From Cristatella mucedo (Eukaryota > Bryozoa > Phylactolaemata > Cristatellidae): a DNA stretch of 64,000 nucleotides. The stretch spans positions 543,001-607,000 of the forward strand of contig WPIO01000001.1 of NCBI GenBank assembly GCA_009760855.2. Direction: 5' to 3'. A model generated the notes under the pieces. That model saw nothing but the letters and a program-made list of their open reading frames with translations, did not search any database and was not told where the DNA came from. Positions 23,983 to 34,227 of this stretch are shown here, piece after piece (the stretch's first letter is position 1; each line of letters starts with the position of its first letter). Position numbers and translations under genes: made by a program.

Positions 23983-24549
23983 TTTTTTTTTCATATATCC
24001 TTCATATCTATCAGCTCTAGGCATAATAGCAGGTACAGCAGATTTTTCTTTTATAACTCTTTCTATTTCTTTGTATGCCTTAGGATCATTCTGTTTTAAC
24101 GTTTCCGAATAATTTTCAGTCTCAGAATTCTCCATCTTTGCTTTGTATTTCTTTTTGCTTTTTGGTTTAAGTTTATCAAGCATTGCTCGTTTTATCTCAA
24201 GATCCATCTCTTTCATCTTTCTATCATAATCTTCTTCTTTTTTACGTTTCTCCAACTCATACTCAAGTTCTTTCTTTCTTCTTTCCTCATCAAGTTTGTC
24301 ATCAAGTTCTCTTCGTTTATTAGCATATTCCTGGTCAATCTTTTCTTTCTTTGTCTGCAACTCAGTTAATTTTCTTGCCTGATGCATTTCAATTCCCTTG
24401 TTGGCAATATTCATACTAAGCCCAGTTAGTCCAGTAAGCACAGGAGCTGCTTTCCCAACGCCATCAATAATCTTATCAAGTACACCAGAACCATGATATT
24501 TTCCACCAGTTATCCTACCATGACCAATTCTAGCATAGCTACCCATCAT
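23983..24549 (-). CDS. Coiled-coil protein upstream of capsid gene
   Basis: It starts at a tandem ATG ATG (24,549) preceded by AATAAT. The N-terminus is glycine-rich (GRITGGKYHGSGVLDKIIDG) with a hydrophobic stretch. Residues about 60-130 are a strongly charged coiled coil (ELDDKLDEERRKKELEYELE). The frame runs through a nine-A run (minus strand, 23,991-23,983) and then on, out of frame with the capsid-like sequence, to 23,785. The gene may end near the A-run or be fused by a lost or gained base to the downstream frame. Possibly a capsid assembly or membrane-associated virion protein; function unknown. Confidence 0.5.
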
Positions 24550-24554
24550 ATATT

Positions 24555-25407
24555 ATTTCGAAATTTCTAACGTAGCTATAACATCTGTAATAGTATTTAT
24601 TGCATTTTTATTTTGATCTGTTAAATTAATTTTAAGACTGCTAACACCATCAATGTCTCCGCGAGTTGGCAAGAATAATATATTTGGAATGTGCACGTCA
24701 ACCTTTTCTCCTGGATTAATATCATTAATATCAATTAAATATAAAGATGATGATTGCTATAAAAAATCCTTTTTTATATTCAACATAGTTCTTACTAGGA
24801 TCTACAAGATCGCAATCAATACTTACCCATTTTACTCCAGAATTATCAGGAAGTTGCATTTTATTCCAAGCCTTATAAGTTCCAGAGAAATACATTGCTT
24901 TTTCTACAGCTTCAAATGGAGTGCCACCAACCATCGCAGCATCAAATGTGCCTTGTAAATTTGAACTAAATCCTAAAGTATCTCCAATAGAGTTGATTAT
25001 TCCAGAATTTGTTCCTAGTAGCACAAGATAGTCTTGACCAACTTGCATAATTATTTTATCATCAGTATCTACACTAAATTGTATACCATTCATTGGAGGT
25101 CTAGCTAATGGATTTAAAAATGGCTTTGCTACTAGTAAGGCATTATTTAGGTAAGTGACAAGTTTTGAACTATCGTAGTATCCTTCAGGGACTGCAACAG
25201 AAAAGTTGCTAGGGTTAGTTATATTTGATCTGTACCAAAGCATATCGTTTACACAAGTAGTAATATTTGATATTACTCTGTTTGTATACGTAAACTCAAC
25301 TCTCCGTAAGCAAAATTTTGTTATAACCAGAATCAGATCCTAATAGGATTGGAGGAACAAGAGTTTTTGAATCTGAACTGGTAGTTCCGGTTATTCTTAT
25401 TGACATT
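24555..25407 (-). pseudogene. Putative minor capsid / penton-like protein
   Basis: The frame begins at an ATG near 25,407 (after ATATAAA) and has a break near 25,310. It is open at 25,243-24,731 and shifts near 24,760. The middle reads VPEGYYDSSKLVTYLNNALL and later DTLGFSS. The C-terminal part has LTDQNKNAIN and a beta strand IATLEI. Very similar endings (ITDQNLKVFDF, VVIEIIEI) occur in the next gene. Single jelly-roll penton proteins sit beside the major capsid gene in Mavericks, so a penton or other minor capsid role is inferred from position and beta-rich character. Confidence 0.45.
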
Positions 25408-25413
25408 CTCATT

Positions 25414-27475
25414 TTATATTTCAATAATTTCTATTACAACAGTAATTTGCTGAGAACCAAAATCAAAGACTTTTAAATTTTGGTCTGTAATAGTAATTAA
25501 TACATCAGAAATAGAATCACCAACAAGATTGTGATATTCAAGAGTATTCGGCTCATATACCATTTGTTCCCAAGGATAGAAATTATAAGCAAAACTTCTA
25601 AGAGCTTGTGTTTCTATATTATTTATATAACTTGTCCTGCTAGTAACCAAATTACAGTTTATGAGAATTAAGTTTAGGTCAGAAACAAAAACTTCATTCT
25701 CTGAAGTAATTTTTTCTGCTGGATCTACAACTACTTGCGTAAACTGTTTTCCAGGAGCTGCACTATATGTATCTAATGGAAGTGTCTTGTCTGTTGTATA
25801 AACAGTTCCAGTAAATCCAAGTAATGGAGCTATAGTATATTTAACAGCAACAAATGTACACCCAGCAGGCATAGTAATCCAAGAATTTGAAGTAGCGGTA
25901 TCAATACCTAAAACAAACTTGTCACTTCCAGATAATACAACAGAATTATTTATTGCATCTACTATGCGAACATTTACATCATCAGATACAGCAGCATATA
26001 TGCCAGGCGGTACTCTGACTACTCGCTCAGAACCACCAACAAGTCTATACACAAAAGTATTATTAGATGATGTAATGTTCTTAATAGAATTAGTTCCAAC
26101 AAACTTTTTGAAACAAACTTTAAAGTTTTTATTCTTAAGTTTTATAGGATCACTAATTCTAATTCTAATTGGATTATTAGTTCCTGTTACATTAAAAATA
26201 TACCCATCTTTACTTGCAGCAGTACCCTTTTTGATTGACTCAACATTTTTTAGAATATTCTTAGCTACACCAAGAAGATCAGACATTTTACATATATCAT
26301 ATAAAAGTTTATTTATTTTAGCAATGTGTGACTTTGGTACTTTTCTAGATTTTGCAAGGTAATCAACAGCAGCACTAATAGAATTTACTACTCCAGTATT
26401 TCCAGCAGCAAGTTCACGAATCCACAATTCTATCTTGTCAAATACTTCTGAATCATTATTTACAACTAATGGTATTATTTTAATGCCACTACCTTCTCTA
26501 GGTCTTAAATAATCTAAGACTCTCTGTTCTTTTACACTTCTTTTTTTCTTTTTGTTTAATTCTGTAACAACATTGGAAAGATTTTCTTCGCTAAGATTCT
26601 GCACAATCTTTTTTAGTACTTTAGATACTCCCTTTCTTGACCCAATAATATCAAGTAAATCTTTCTTTTTATCACTTGTTAACGCATATGCTTTTTGTAT
26701 TGTATCAACTTGTTTACCATCAAGTTTATTATAATAACCCATTGTGTATTCTAAGATATCATGAGCAGTCAGTTCTAGTTCTTGTTCAGGAGTATACATT
26801 TTTTCATTAAAAAGCTTTCGTCCTAGCTCATATAGTTTTAAATCTTTATTTGTACTATCAATCTCATTTATTATTCTTGCTACATAACTTGGAACATACC
26901 CATTTTTTTCATTAAGTAATTTAATTAATTCAGCTTTATCAAAATCTTGTATTTGAGTTTTCTTCGGTGTGCCAGTAGTTGGATTTATATTTAACTCTTC
27001 AGCTAAACCTTTTTGAGCAACATCAATAGCTCCTCGTATTTCTGGATTTGCTGCATATGTCTTTGCTTGATTTGCTATAGTAATTGCCTTTTTATGCTTT
27101 CCTTCACTAATAGCAGATCTTGCTTTTTGAATTGTGCTAGATATGTCTGGTTTTTGTTTGTATTCTAAAACTTTCTGCAGTTGTTCTTTGTTTTCTATCT
27201 GTAAAGCAAGTTTAGGTCTAATTCTTTTAAGTTTCTCAACAACAACTTTACCTGAGTTATCAGTAGATCTCTCTATTGCTTGCTCGTTTAGTCTAAGCTC
27301 AGCAGCATCTCTTATAGCAATTTCTGATTCTATTCTTTGTATCTCACTGGAGTTTTCTAAAATATTTGCATCTCTTAGATCTTGCAGGTTTTGCAGTTTA
27401 GTTTCATAATCTAATGCCTCTTGAACACTTCTTTTGTAAGGTTTTTACCACTAGAGTAAATTTTTCCATTAAACA
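25414..27475 (-). pseudogene. Large structural protein: coiled coil plus beta-rich C-terminus
   Basis: A 461-residue open frame (26,799-25,414) extends upstream in the same strand to an ATG at 27,475, with a frameshift near 27,425 and a possible further break before 26,800. The N-terminal third is long coiled coil (KLQNLQDLRDANILENSSEI). The C-terminal 250 residues are beta-rich with few charged clusters, ending DFGSQQITVVIEIIEI. Probably a virion protein, as it lies between the ATPase and capsid genes in one orientation. I cannot name a family. Confidence 0.5.
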
Positions 27476-27489
27476 TTTTACTGTATTTA

Positions 27490-28161
27490 TTAAGAATTAA
27501 AAAATGTCATTAATTGCTTTCCCTCTGAATCAACAGACCAAAATCTGCCTTCCGATTCAGTCTTAGTTAGATCTATTATGCAATATCCAAAACGGTTTCC
27601 GGTACAAGAGTTAACCCATTCTCTAAATTGTTTCTTATCAATATCACCAACATATGCATCACGAATATATTCAATGTCAGTTGTGTTTTGCTTAAAGATT
27701 ACTATTAGATTTACATTATTTCTGATTTCTCTCCTAGGTATATTAGTAAAGCCTTGAGAAAGATAGAAAATATTCAGCCCTTTATGCCTTCCTCGTGTGA
27801 AATAGTCTAATATTTTAGTTTGATCCTCATTCATTAAATCATCAAGTACAGCAACATTCTTGCAGTTCTTATACGAGTCTACTTCTGGCATAGCATCAAT
27901 TCCGTTAATCCAAGAGTAAGCCTTGTTTTCTTTTGTCATTGACATAAGTCCACGATATAACTTTTGATCTAAACTTGAAGCAATAATTCTACAAAAATCA
28001 TAATTAAAAATTCCATAAAATATCCAATTCATGATAAGTTGAGACTTAGCTGAACCACTTGGACCTAAAACTAAAGCTCTTATCGGAACATTTGGTAAAG
28101 GTTGTTTATGCCCAGTATCTACATCTTGTCCAAAACTAAACGCCCTTACTCGAAGAGACAT
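27490..28161 (-). CDS. A32-like genome-packaging ATPase
   Basis: An intact 223-residue ORF. Walker A is GPSGSAKS (residues 33-40). Walker B is NVAVLDD (102-108). A helix-strand block 'FTRGRHKGLNIFYLSQ' follows (121-136), with the sensor-type Q136. This is the FtsK/HerA-superfamily packaging ATPase shared by Mavericks, virophages and large DNA viruses; it pumps DNA into the capsid. Length fits the family. The start ATG is preceded by GCATAGGAA and is separated by 34 bp from the divergent gene at 28,196. It is one of the few core genes here without a stop. Confidence 0.9.
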   Translation of the reverse strand: MSLRVRAFSFGQDVDTGHKQPLPNVPIRALVLGPSGSAKSQLIMNWIFYGIFNYDFCRIIASSLDQKLYRGLMSMTKENKAYSWINGIDAMPEVDSYKNCKNVAVLDDLMNEDQTKILDYFTRGRHKGLNIFYLSQGFTNIPRREIRNNVNLIVIFKQNTTDIEYIRDAYVGDIDKKQFREWVNSCTGNRFGYCIIDLTKTESEGRFWSVDSEGKQLMTFFNS

Positions 28162-28195
28162 TTCCTATGCTAAAAAAAGTTTTTATATTATAGAA
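28162..28195. promoter_or_regulatory. Divergent 34 bp promoter region
   Basis: The whole gap between the ATPase and the zinc-ribbon gene is A/T-rich, with 'tttatattatagaa' before the plus ATG and 'gcataggaa' before the minus ATG. Both fit the start-proximal motif seen across this element. Confidence 0.4.
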
Positions 28196-28601
28196 ATGGC
28201 AATTTACTGCTTGAAATGCAAAAAGCCTACATATAGCATTCATGAAGAGTATGTCGAGATAGATAATACAAAAGGTCTTAGAGGAATGATTAAAGCAATT
28301 TGTGTGATCTGTGAAACTAAAAAGTCAAAGTTTGTTAAGTTAAGATCAGAGAGTGGCAGTAGCTCAGCTATCTCATGGTAAAAAGTTAGGAACTGGAGTT
28401 TTGTCTCACTGTAAAAAGGGTAAAAAGTTAGGAACCGGAGTTCTATCTCATGGTAAAAAGTTAGGAACTGCAGTTCTAGCTCATGGTAAAAAGTTAGGCA
28501 CTAGAGTTTTGAGTCATGGTAAAAAGTTTGGCGGTGGAGCTAGTAAAGAACAAATAATTTCTGAACTAAGAAGAACTATCAAAAATTTAAAAAAAAATTA
28601 A
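28196..28601 (+). pseudogene. Zn-ribbon plus basic 11-residue repeats (core-like)
   Basis: The first frame (28,196-28,381) reads a small zinc ribbon with two CxxC pairs, YCLKCKK and ICVICET, like the small DUF5679-type ribbons of DNA viruses. It runs out of frame near 28,370. The second frame (to 28,601) carries four to five copies of SHGKKLGTGVL, then a helix SKEQIISELRRTIKNLK. The simplest reading is one gene with a one-base shift at the start of the repeats. The Lys/Gly repeats suggest nucleic-acid binding, as in viral core proteins (inference). An A-run at the end then shifts into the protease-like frame. Confidence 0.5.
28372..28530 (+). repeat. 33 bp tandem coding repeat (~4.5 units)
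   Basis: Units of the form TCTCATGGTAAAAAGTTAGG followed by AACTGGAGTTTTG are repeated with few changes. One unit has a 9 bp insertion. Each unit encodes SHGKKLGTGVL or a variant. Confidence 0.8.
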
Positions 28602-28975
28602 AAAGTACACCACTAACTGACTTTGAAATAAACCAATATGTTAAAGAAGTAGATATAAAAAATTTCAGAGGGTTATTTGCAGGAGATGAATTAAGTTCTC
28701 CAGAACAGAATGAGTGTCTTATTTGCAATACTGGAAAATCAGATCAAGCAATATATCATTGGGTAACTCTTAAAAATTGGAGATTGATGTTTTTACTTTT
28801 ACTCGTTTAGTGCTCCTCCAATGCCAGAACTGATTATTTATTTCGGTGTTACACCAAGTATTCAAACGTTTACTGCAAAAGTTTAATCAAACGGATTGTG
28901 GAATGAGGTGACTGATTTTTCTTAAACTAATGGAATTTGTCGATTTTGGTACAGTCATGCAATTATTAATTTGAA
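28602..28975 (+). pseudogene. Adenain-like cysteine protease relic
   Basis: A frame starting TPLTDFEINQY leads into FRGLFAGDEL and then a YHWVTL motif, whose H fits the catalytic His of adenovirus/Maverick maturation proteases. After a frameshift a QTDCGMR piece at about 28,890 fits the catalytic Cys block (usually 'S.xCGxxxLxFL'), followed by a stop where a tryptophan or tyrosine would be expected. The 'STPLxxFxI' opening is typical of Maverick proteases. Frameshifts and stops make it inactive. It would have cleaved capsid precursors. The call depends on short motifs in order. Confidence 0.6.
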
Positions 28976-28984
28976 TTAAACAAA

Positions 28985-29490
28985 ATATTTCTACTATATA
29001 GAATAAAAAATCAAGAAAAGAAATTTGTAGTCCTCAAAAATTCTGCAATTGTTATCCCAAAAGGAAAGCCTGCAGACGTTCATGTTGAAGAGAAAATTTC
29101 AAAAGATTCAAAACCTTATCTTAGCGCATGGATGTTTATAACAGAAGAAACACTTCCTTATATTCAAAACATTGTAGATAGATCAAGTGAACAATTATAA
29201 TTCAAAGCATTTGATCTAGTGCAAGGTCAACAATTGGAATTAGATTTGATTTTAGAAAGAAACCTAGTATTATGCTTGATGAGAATAACAAACAAATTAA
29301 AGTATCTAGTCCAACAGACGTAATTAAAAAATTAGGAAATGATTCTCGTTACACTGAAATTCTTGATGGTAGTTATGTTTCAAAAGAGTATTATAATAAT
29401 GAAGAAAGATTAAATATTAGACTAAATATTGACCAAGTAAAAGTTTATAGTTCACCAAAGAGATCAATATTTAATCCAGCAGAGTTTTAA
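28985..29490 (+). pseudogene. Unknown Maverick gene, broken
   Basis: A coherent frame from about 28,985 (KFVVLKNSAIVIPKGKP) runs to a TAA at about 29,199. After a shift it continues in the open frame from 29,272 (KVSSPTDVIKKLG, then IFNPAEF) to 29,490. It is charged and mostly soluble-looking. I recognise no family. Confidence 0.4.
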
Positions 29491-29623
29491 AAGTATAAAA
29501 TAAAAATATAAATTAGTTTGTAAGCTAAATTTCTTTAGATCTTTTTACGAGTGATATCAAGCATTCTACCAACAATTCCACGAGCATAATTTTTATCTTA
29601 TTAAGACTAGCAGGATTACTTAT

Positions 29624-30130
29624 TTAATCTTTTAGAAAATCAGTAGCAAATGAATCGTTTAATGCTCTGCCAATTCCAAGTCCAAGCTTAGCTTTCGCTG
29701 TCATTACGGCTGCAACTGTTTTAGCATCTTCACGCACATAATTTGGTTGGCGAGGATCAAGCGCAATTCTAGCAGCAGATTCGGCTAGTATCAAGCCTGA
29801 CAAGTTTCTTGTCTCTGTTCTTTTAGGTTCGGTCATTGATCCAGTTTCGGTGTATAAACTATCGTGGACCAAAGCCCCTCGATCTAGATCATTTACGCCT
29901 GTATAACCTTCATCCATTCTCTGAGTAAACTAAGTTCCTGGGCCTGCATATGAATAACGGTTAGTACCGTTGAATGATCCGCCTGGGACAAATTCAGATT
30001 TTACTCCTGAAGGAAGACGCATGTGCATCTCACGATTGCCAGTTAGTTTATTTATGAAATCCACGATACCCGAGCCAAGTCTCCTATTACGTTTCAATTG
30101 TTTCACACTTAGATTCAGTTGTAGGCCAGT
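29624..30130 (-). pseudogene. Phospholipase A2 domain capsid protein, nonsense codon, split by LINE
   Basis: Minus-strand sequence has a calcium-loop-like SYAGPGT near 29,940 and the catalytic His-Asp pair in ALVHDSLY near 29,860. This is the arrangement of the parvovirus VP1-type phospholipase A2 also found in some Mavericks and adintoviruses, where it helps the particle cross membranes. A TAG at 29,930-29,932 separates the two motifs. Upstream, GSGIVDFINKL fits a family N-terminus. The 5' end appears to lie at about 33,563-33,610 (minus-strand ATG, MECHETKL), so the LINE at 30.1-33.56 kb has split the gene. Confidence 0.65.
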
Positions 30131-30134
30131 GTTT

Positions 30135-33100
30135 TTTTATCTACACTTTTCAATTTTGTTGAGTTGTGTTTTGTTACAAAGATTGGAACTGCTCCTGATA
30201 GGTCTTCTTTTTTTAATCTAATTAAAATAGGTTTATCAGACTTGGATATTAATGTTGTTGCTAAGATTCATGAACTATGCATTAACAAAAGAAAAGCACC
30301 CGGTAGCCGCCGCGGTGGCCGGAACCGCCAGCTCAGACGCCGCTCGTTGGGCGGAACCTGCAAGCTGAGTACCAGCTCGTTCGGTATTCCTAGCCTTGTC
30401 TCGAACCGCTCAGCACGCTCCCCCACATGCGTCACTGTAAATTCCTCAAACTTAGTGGTCATCAAGCCTGTTGTAACCCCATCGGCCAGACTTAACGCTT
30501 GCCTTTGGAATCCTCGCTCAATGTGCAATAAACCTCTAGAAATAAGCGACCTTATTTCTGAAAATGGTATCGACCTGCTCGCCCTAACTGAAACTTGGCT
30601 GAAATCGATAAACTATCCGACAATTAAAGACGCAACTCCATCTGGTTTCTCGTTCTTTCACACCCATCAATCAAAACTGGTGGTGGAGTTGCTATTGTCG
30701 TGCGCTCGAAATTCAACTTCAAGCCATTTGCGGTACCCTCGAAGCAGTCTTTTGAATCAATTGTCCTGGTCTCACCCGAAAACAAGCTACCGATAGTGGC
30801 AGTAGTCGATCGCCCACCAGGTACCAAATCCTTCTTTATCTCAGATTTCTCCGATCTCATTTCGATTCTGTGTGCAAGAAATCGAACCTTCCTCGTAATG
30901 GGTGATTTCAATGTTCACTTTGATAACTTATCTGACGCTTTCAGCATCGAATTTCGTGCATTGACTGACTCATTGTCTCTTGTGGCTCATATGCATGGCC
31001 CTACCCACATCAAGGGTCACACACTCGACCAGATTTTCTCATATAACTGTACTTTGTCATCACCAATTATTACCAAATCATGCTTATCTGACCACATGCA
31101 GATCTCATTCAATCTACAGTGTGTGCCCACATCCTCCTCCAAAATAACCTGTGAATCGCGAAACCTCAAGACCCTTGACATCGATGCTGTCCGTGCGAGA
31201 ATATCTGCTTCACCTCTGCTGCTCAATCCTCCCTCCGATCTGTCATCATTGGTAGATAGCTTCAACACGACACTAGCTGACACGCTAGACGAGTTTGCCC
31301 CTCTGACAAAGCGCACTGTGCCCCCCCCCCCCCCGCCCAGACGGCCTATGGTTTACCGCAGACATTAAACTAGCCAAGTCTACTAAGCGAAAGCTTGAAA
31401 AAGCATACAAAAGATCCGGACTAACTGTCCATCGACAGGCATATGAAGACTACTGTAGGTCGTACCAATCGATCCTAGCTAAGGCTTAGTCTAGTTTTTA
31501 TAAAAAAATTGTTGAATCACAGATGCACAATCCAAAAATGCTGATGTCGACAATAAACCATCTCCTCAACCGTTCCCAGATTAGCTCCTTACCTGATGAT
31601 CCTAATGATGATCTAGCCGATCGCTTCTCCCCATTCTTTGTGCAGAAGATAGACAAGATCAGGGAATCCATCCCTGCGATGACAACCTCCCCACGAGAAT
31701 GCTGTTCCTCGGTTCCTGGCTGCACCTCAATGTCTGCATTTAAGCAGGTCACTAGTGATCTAGTCCTAAAGTTCGTATCTCAATCAAAGAAGACAACAAG
31801 TACTCTGGACCCTATTCCCATTGTCCTCCTCCTACGTTGCATTGATCTGCTGCTGCCATGCATAACTAACGTAGTTAATATGTCATTAGCCTCAGGTCAT
31901 GTCCCAGCACCTTTAAAAAAAGCTGTAGTCAGGCCACTTCTCAAGAAAGCTACACTTGACCAAGAAAACTTGAGAAATTACCGCCCAGTTTCCTTTCTAC
32001 CATTTCTATCAAAGACACTCGAACGGGTCGTGGCAGACCAGCTGAACTCGTATATCACACCTTGCTATTAAGTTCCAGTCTGGCTTTAGAGCTAATCACT
32101 CCACAGAGTCAGCATTGCTTCGGGTATACAACGACCTACTTAGGAATGCAGACATGGGTAGAGTGTCTCTGCTTGTCTTGCTTGATCTTTCGGCAGCTTT
32201 TGATACCGTCGATCACAAAGTTCTTCTAGAGCGCCTTTCATCTCGCCTGGGCATCACTGGCACTGCTCTGCAGTGGTTCAGGTCCTATCTCAGTGGGAGA
32301 CTCCAGAGTATTGACGTGAATGGACAAAGATCATCTGAAGTACCTCTGAAATATGGAGTACCTCAGGGCTCAGTGCTTGGTCCGGTTCTTTTTACGGTTT
32401 ATACTCTGCCTCTTGCTGATGTGATTGCCAAGCACAATCTAGGCTTTCACTTCTATACGGATGAAACTCAGTTGTACCTTTGCTTTGATCCCTCCCAGCC
32501 TTCGAGCACCTCAAATTCTCTAAACTCACTAGCTGCATGCATTGATGACATCCGCACATGGATGGCAGCAAATTTTCTGAAACTTAATGATGATAAAACT
32601 AACCTATTAGTTATGGGCAAACCCAGTGTGATTCAGAGGTTGGAAAGGCTGACTCTCAAAATTGGCTCTGCCAGCATATCTCCTGTTGAATCAGCTCGAA
32701 ATCTAGGTGTCATATTCCAAAGCGACCTCTCGTTAGACGACCATATCAGCTCCACAGTCAAATCCGCCTATTTTTAGCTTCATAACATTGCTAAAATTCG
32801 GGCTTGTTTAGATAAAGATACCACGTCCAAGTTGGTCCATGCATTCGTGACATCCCGTCTCGACTTCTGCAACTCACTGATTACTGGCCTACCAGCATGT
32901 GCAATAAAGTGATTGCAGCTGGTGCAAAACTCTGCAGCTAGGCTTGTCGGTCGTGAGCGTCGCAGTTGCCACGTTACTCCACTTCTCGCCGACCTGCACT
33001 GGCTACCAGTCAAGCAACGAATTGACTTCAAGGTTTTGTCGCTTACTTTTAGGTCCCTTCATTCAATGGCTCCAGCCTATCTGTCAGATATACTACCCCA

Positions 33101-33562
33101 TCAGGCCAAGCATTGTACCACCCGCTTTTCGGTATCCAACAGTCTACAAATACCTCATACAAATCTTAAATCCTTTGGAGACCGTGCATTTAGTTTATAT
33201 GCTCCCAAAGCCTGGAACTCCCTCCCGACCTGCGTCAGAACATCCCCTGACCTGGCCACATTTAAAAGGAACCTAAAAACACACCTATTTAGGACAGCAT
33301 TTAGTGGGTCCATGTGATTCGTCCTTGATGTGCTTATGCGTGCTGACACTGTGCATGCTGCCACTAACCACATTTGCATGCTGACCCTGTGCATGTCACC
33401 CCTAGCCATATTATTATTCATTTCGTTTGTTTTTCAAGCATGAGTTTACTTACCACTTAATTACATTTCACTTTACAGCAAATGTAAAGCACCTAGAGAG
33501 AGATTAAGTTCTCTGATGGAGCTTTATCAAATGAATTATTATTATTATTATTATTATTATTA
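30135..33562 (+). mobile_element. CR1/L2-like LINE, near full-length, degraded
   Basis: A non-LTR retrotransposon inserted in the Maverick. The endonuclease part has LNACLWNPRS and LALTETWL (APE-type). The reverse transcriptase has LLDLSAAFDTVDH, then GVPQGSVLGP, then HFYTDETQLYL, where the usual YADD is YTDE. A C-terminal LHWLPVKQRI block follows. Frames break near 30,680, 31,370-31,520, 32,070-32,115 and 32,780-32,910. A 14-C run at 31,321-31,334 lies next to one break. The 3' end has the family hairpin tail and an ATT run (33,536-33,562). The 5' junction is only approximate. Confidence 0.88.
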
Positions 33563-33666
33563 TGTTTACTTGATGATCTGATGGGTTTAGCTTTGTCTCA
33601 TGGCATTCCATTCTATAATAAATTAAATTTTATTTAAAGACAAATTAAACTATTACATGTTAAGAA

Positions 33667-34227
33667 ATGAATCAATTTGAGGTTTCTGCTTTTAGAAATA
33701 GAGTTATGGAATTGCTTTATTATGAATCAGATACTGGTTGTTTTCTTTGGAGGATAAATAGAGGAGGGAAAGCATCAATTGGAAGTGAGGCTGGAAGAAT
33801 TGACAGTTATGGATATAGAATTATATGTATTGATGGAAAGCGATACAAATCACATAAATTAGCATGGCTTATCATGCAAGAAGAAATGCCTATTTTTCAG
33901 TTGGATCATAGAAATTTAGACAAGTCAGATAATAGAATTTGTAATTTAAGAGTTGCTACTAATTCAGAGAATATGAGAAACAGAGGAATAACAAAAAGAA
34001 ATACATCGAATTATATTGGTGTCTCATGGTGTAAGAAAAGCAAAAAATGGAGACTTCGCATATACATAGATGGTGTTAATTACAGTTTGGGACTATTTTC
34101 CTCTGTAGAAGATGCAGCTGTTGCTAGAGATCTTGCAGCAATACGCCTCCATTTGCAATTCGCTAGACTCAATTTTACTTATAGTTTAACAGAACATTAC
34201 AAAATAGTTAGACATACAGACTTTTAA
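33667..34227 (+). CDS. HNH homing-type endonuclease with AP2 DNA-binding domain
   Basis: An intact 186-residue ORF. Residues about 15-60 form the N-terminal strand-rich block (SDTGCFLWRINRGGKASIGS and YGYRIICIDGKRY). HNH residues follow: HKLAW, then QLDHRNLDKSDNRICNLR (about 78-95) with the H and two N positions, and ATNSENMRN. An AP2-like domain occupies about 113-165 (NYIGVSWCKKSKKWRLRI, then LGLFSSVEDAAVARD). This combination is typical of phage freestanding homing endonucleases that nick DNA and promote their own spread. It is uninterrupted in a decayed element. It lies about 100 bp downstream of the LINE and converges on the membrane-protein gene, overlapping it by 20 bp. Confidence 0.85.
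   Translation: MNQFEVSAFRNRVMELLYYESDTGCFLWRINRGGKASIGSEAGRIDSYGYRIICIDGKRYKSHKLAWLIMQEEMPIFQLDHRNLDKSDNRICNLRVATNSENMRNRGITKRNTSNYIGVSWCKKSKKWRLRIYIDGVNYSLGLFSSVEDAAVARDLAAIRLHLQFARLNFTYSLTEHYKIVRHTDF

Noticed and set aside
25919-26362. A 147-residue plus-strand ORF
   Set aside because: It is antisense to the longer structural-protein frame, and its hydrophobic composition reflects that.
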